A stretch of 5,403 nucleotides of DNA from a bacterium. GTDB taxonomy: Bacteria > Auribacterota > UBA3054 > B51-G9. The DNA lies in assembly GCA_029939815.1 (NCBI GenBank), contig JAOZSF010000044.1, positions 4,458-9,860 of the forward strand. Reading direction: 5' to 3'. The notes below the pieces were generated by a model. That model searched no databases. It was not told where the DNA came from and saw only the letters and a program-made list of their open reading frames with translations. Shown here one piece after another: positions 5,339 through 5,403 of this stretch (position 1 is the stretch's first letter; the number at the start of each line of letters is the position of its first letter). The translations under genes were made by a program, and so were the position numbers.

Positions 5339-5366
5339 AACCACATAATAAATTTTTTCAAATAAT

Positions 5367-5396
5367 TTTACAAAAAATTTCGTAACCGGTTAATAT
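5367..5396 (+). promoter_or_regulatory. Candidate promoter with an operator-like palindrome, facing the right edge
   Basis: TTTACA (5367-5372), an 18-base spacer and TAATAT (5391-5396) make a fair sigma-70 promoter reading out of the window. A perfect 10-bp palindrome, TAACCGGTTA (5383-5392), sits against the -10. Its central CG and flanking TAA/TTA resemble LacI-family operators, and a repressor bound there would block polymerase. The minus strand also shows TATAAT at 5395-5400, so the direction is not certain. The controlled gene is outside the window. Confidence 0.35.
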
Positions 5397-5403
5397 TATA
5401 CAT

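Overview
The window looks like chromosomal sequence from a free-living, AT-rich bacterium. The spacers are clearly richer in A and T than the genes. The best guess is the Planctomycetota-Verrucomicrobiota-Lentisphaerota side of the tree, perhaps Lentisphaerota. That rests on two weak hints: a non-haem URO-D family protein paired with a SorE-like sugar dehydrogenase, and short GTGTGGTC tandem repeats between genes. Bacteroidota or another phylum cannot be excluded, particularly because none of the four genes has a Shine-Dalgarno sequence. No tRNA, rRNA, CRISPR array or phage gene was seen.

Layout, left to right. Positions 1-24 hold the edge of a short-period tandem repeat. Two minus-strand genes follow as a tight pair: a family 2 glycosyltransferase (1990 to 1100), then 5 bp later a secreted protein of unknown function (1094 to 39). 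Positions 1991-2367 form a 377-bp spacer. It contains a small hairpin, two tiny overlapping reading frames, and a nested inverted-repeat element (about 2122-2349) that resembles a non-autonomous MITE or REP-type repeat. Next is a 560-residue zinc-type dehydrogenase on the minus strand (4050 to 2368). It is transcribed divergently from a URO-D family gene on the plus strand (4193-5206). The last 197 bp hold a possible 34-codon reading frame, an 11-bp tandem duplication, hairpins, and a promoter-like stretch with a perfect 10-bp palindrome at the right edge.

How the genes may work together. The dehydrogenase and the URO-D protein share a 142-bp control region with a recognisable promoter in each direction, so they are probably co-regulated. 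The dehydrogenase matches the L-sorbose-1-phosphate reductase (SorE) pattern as I remember it, which suggests oxidation or reduction of a polyol or sugar phosphate. The URO-D protein has the HxCG metal-binding signature of the methyl-transferring branch of its family, not the haem-pathway signature. Their joint substrate is unknown. The glycosyltransferase and secreted protein form a separate surface or envelope unit.

The most unusual features are: the dehydrogenase appears to carry two consecutive nucleotide-binding folds; the URO-D gene appears to be transcribed from its own start codon (leaderless); the URO-D protein has lost the usual third zinc ligand; and the nested inverted-repeat element has unequal arms.
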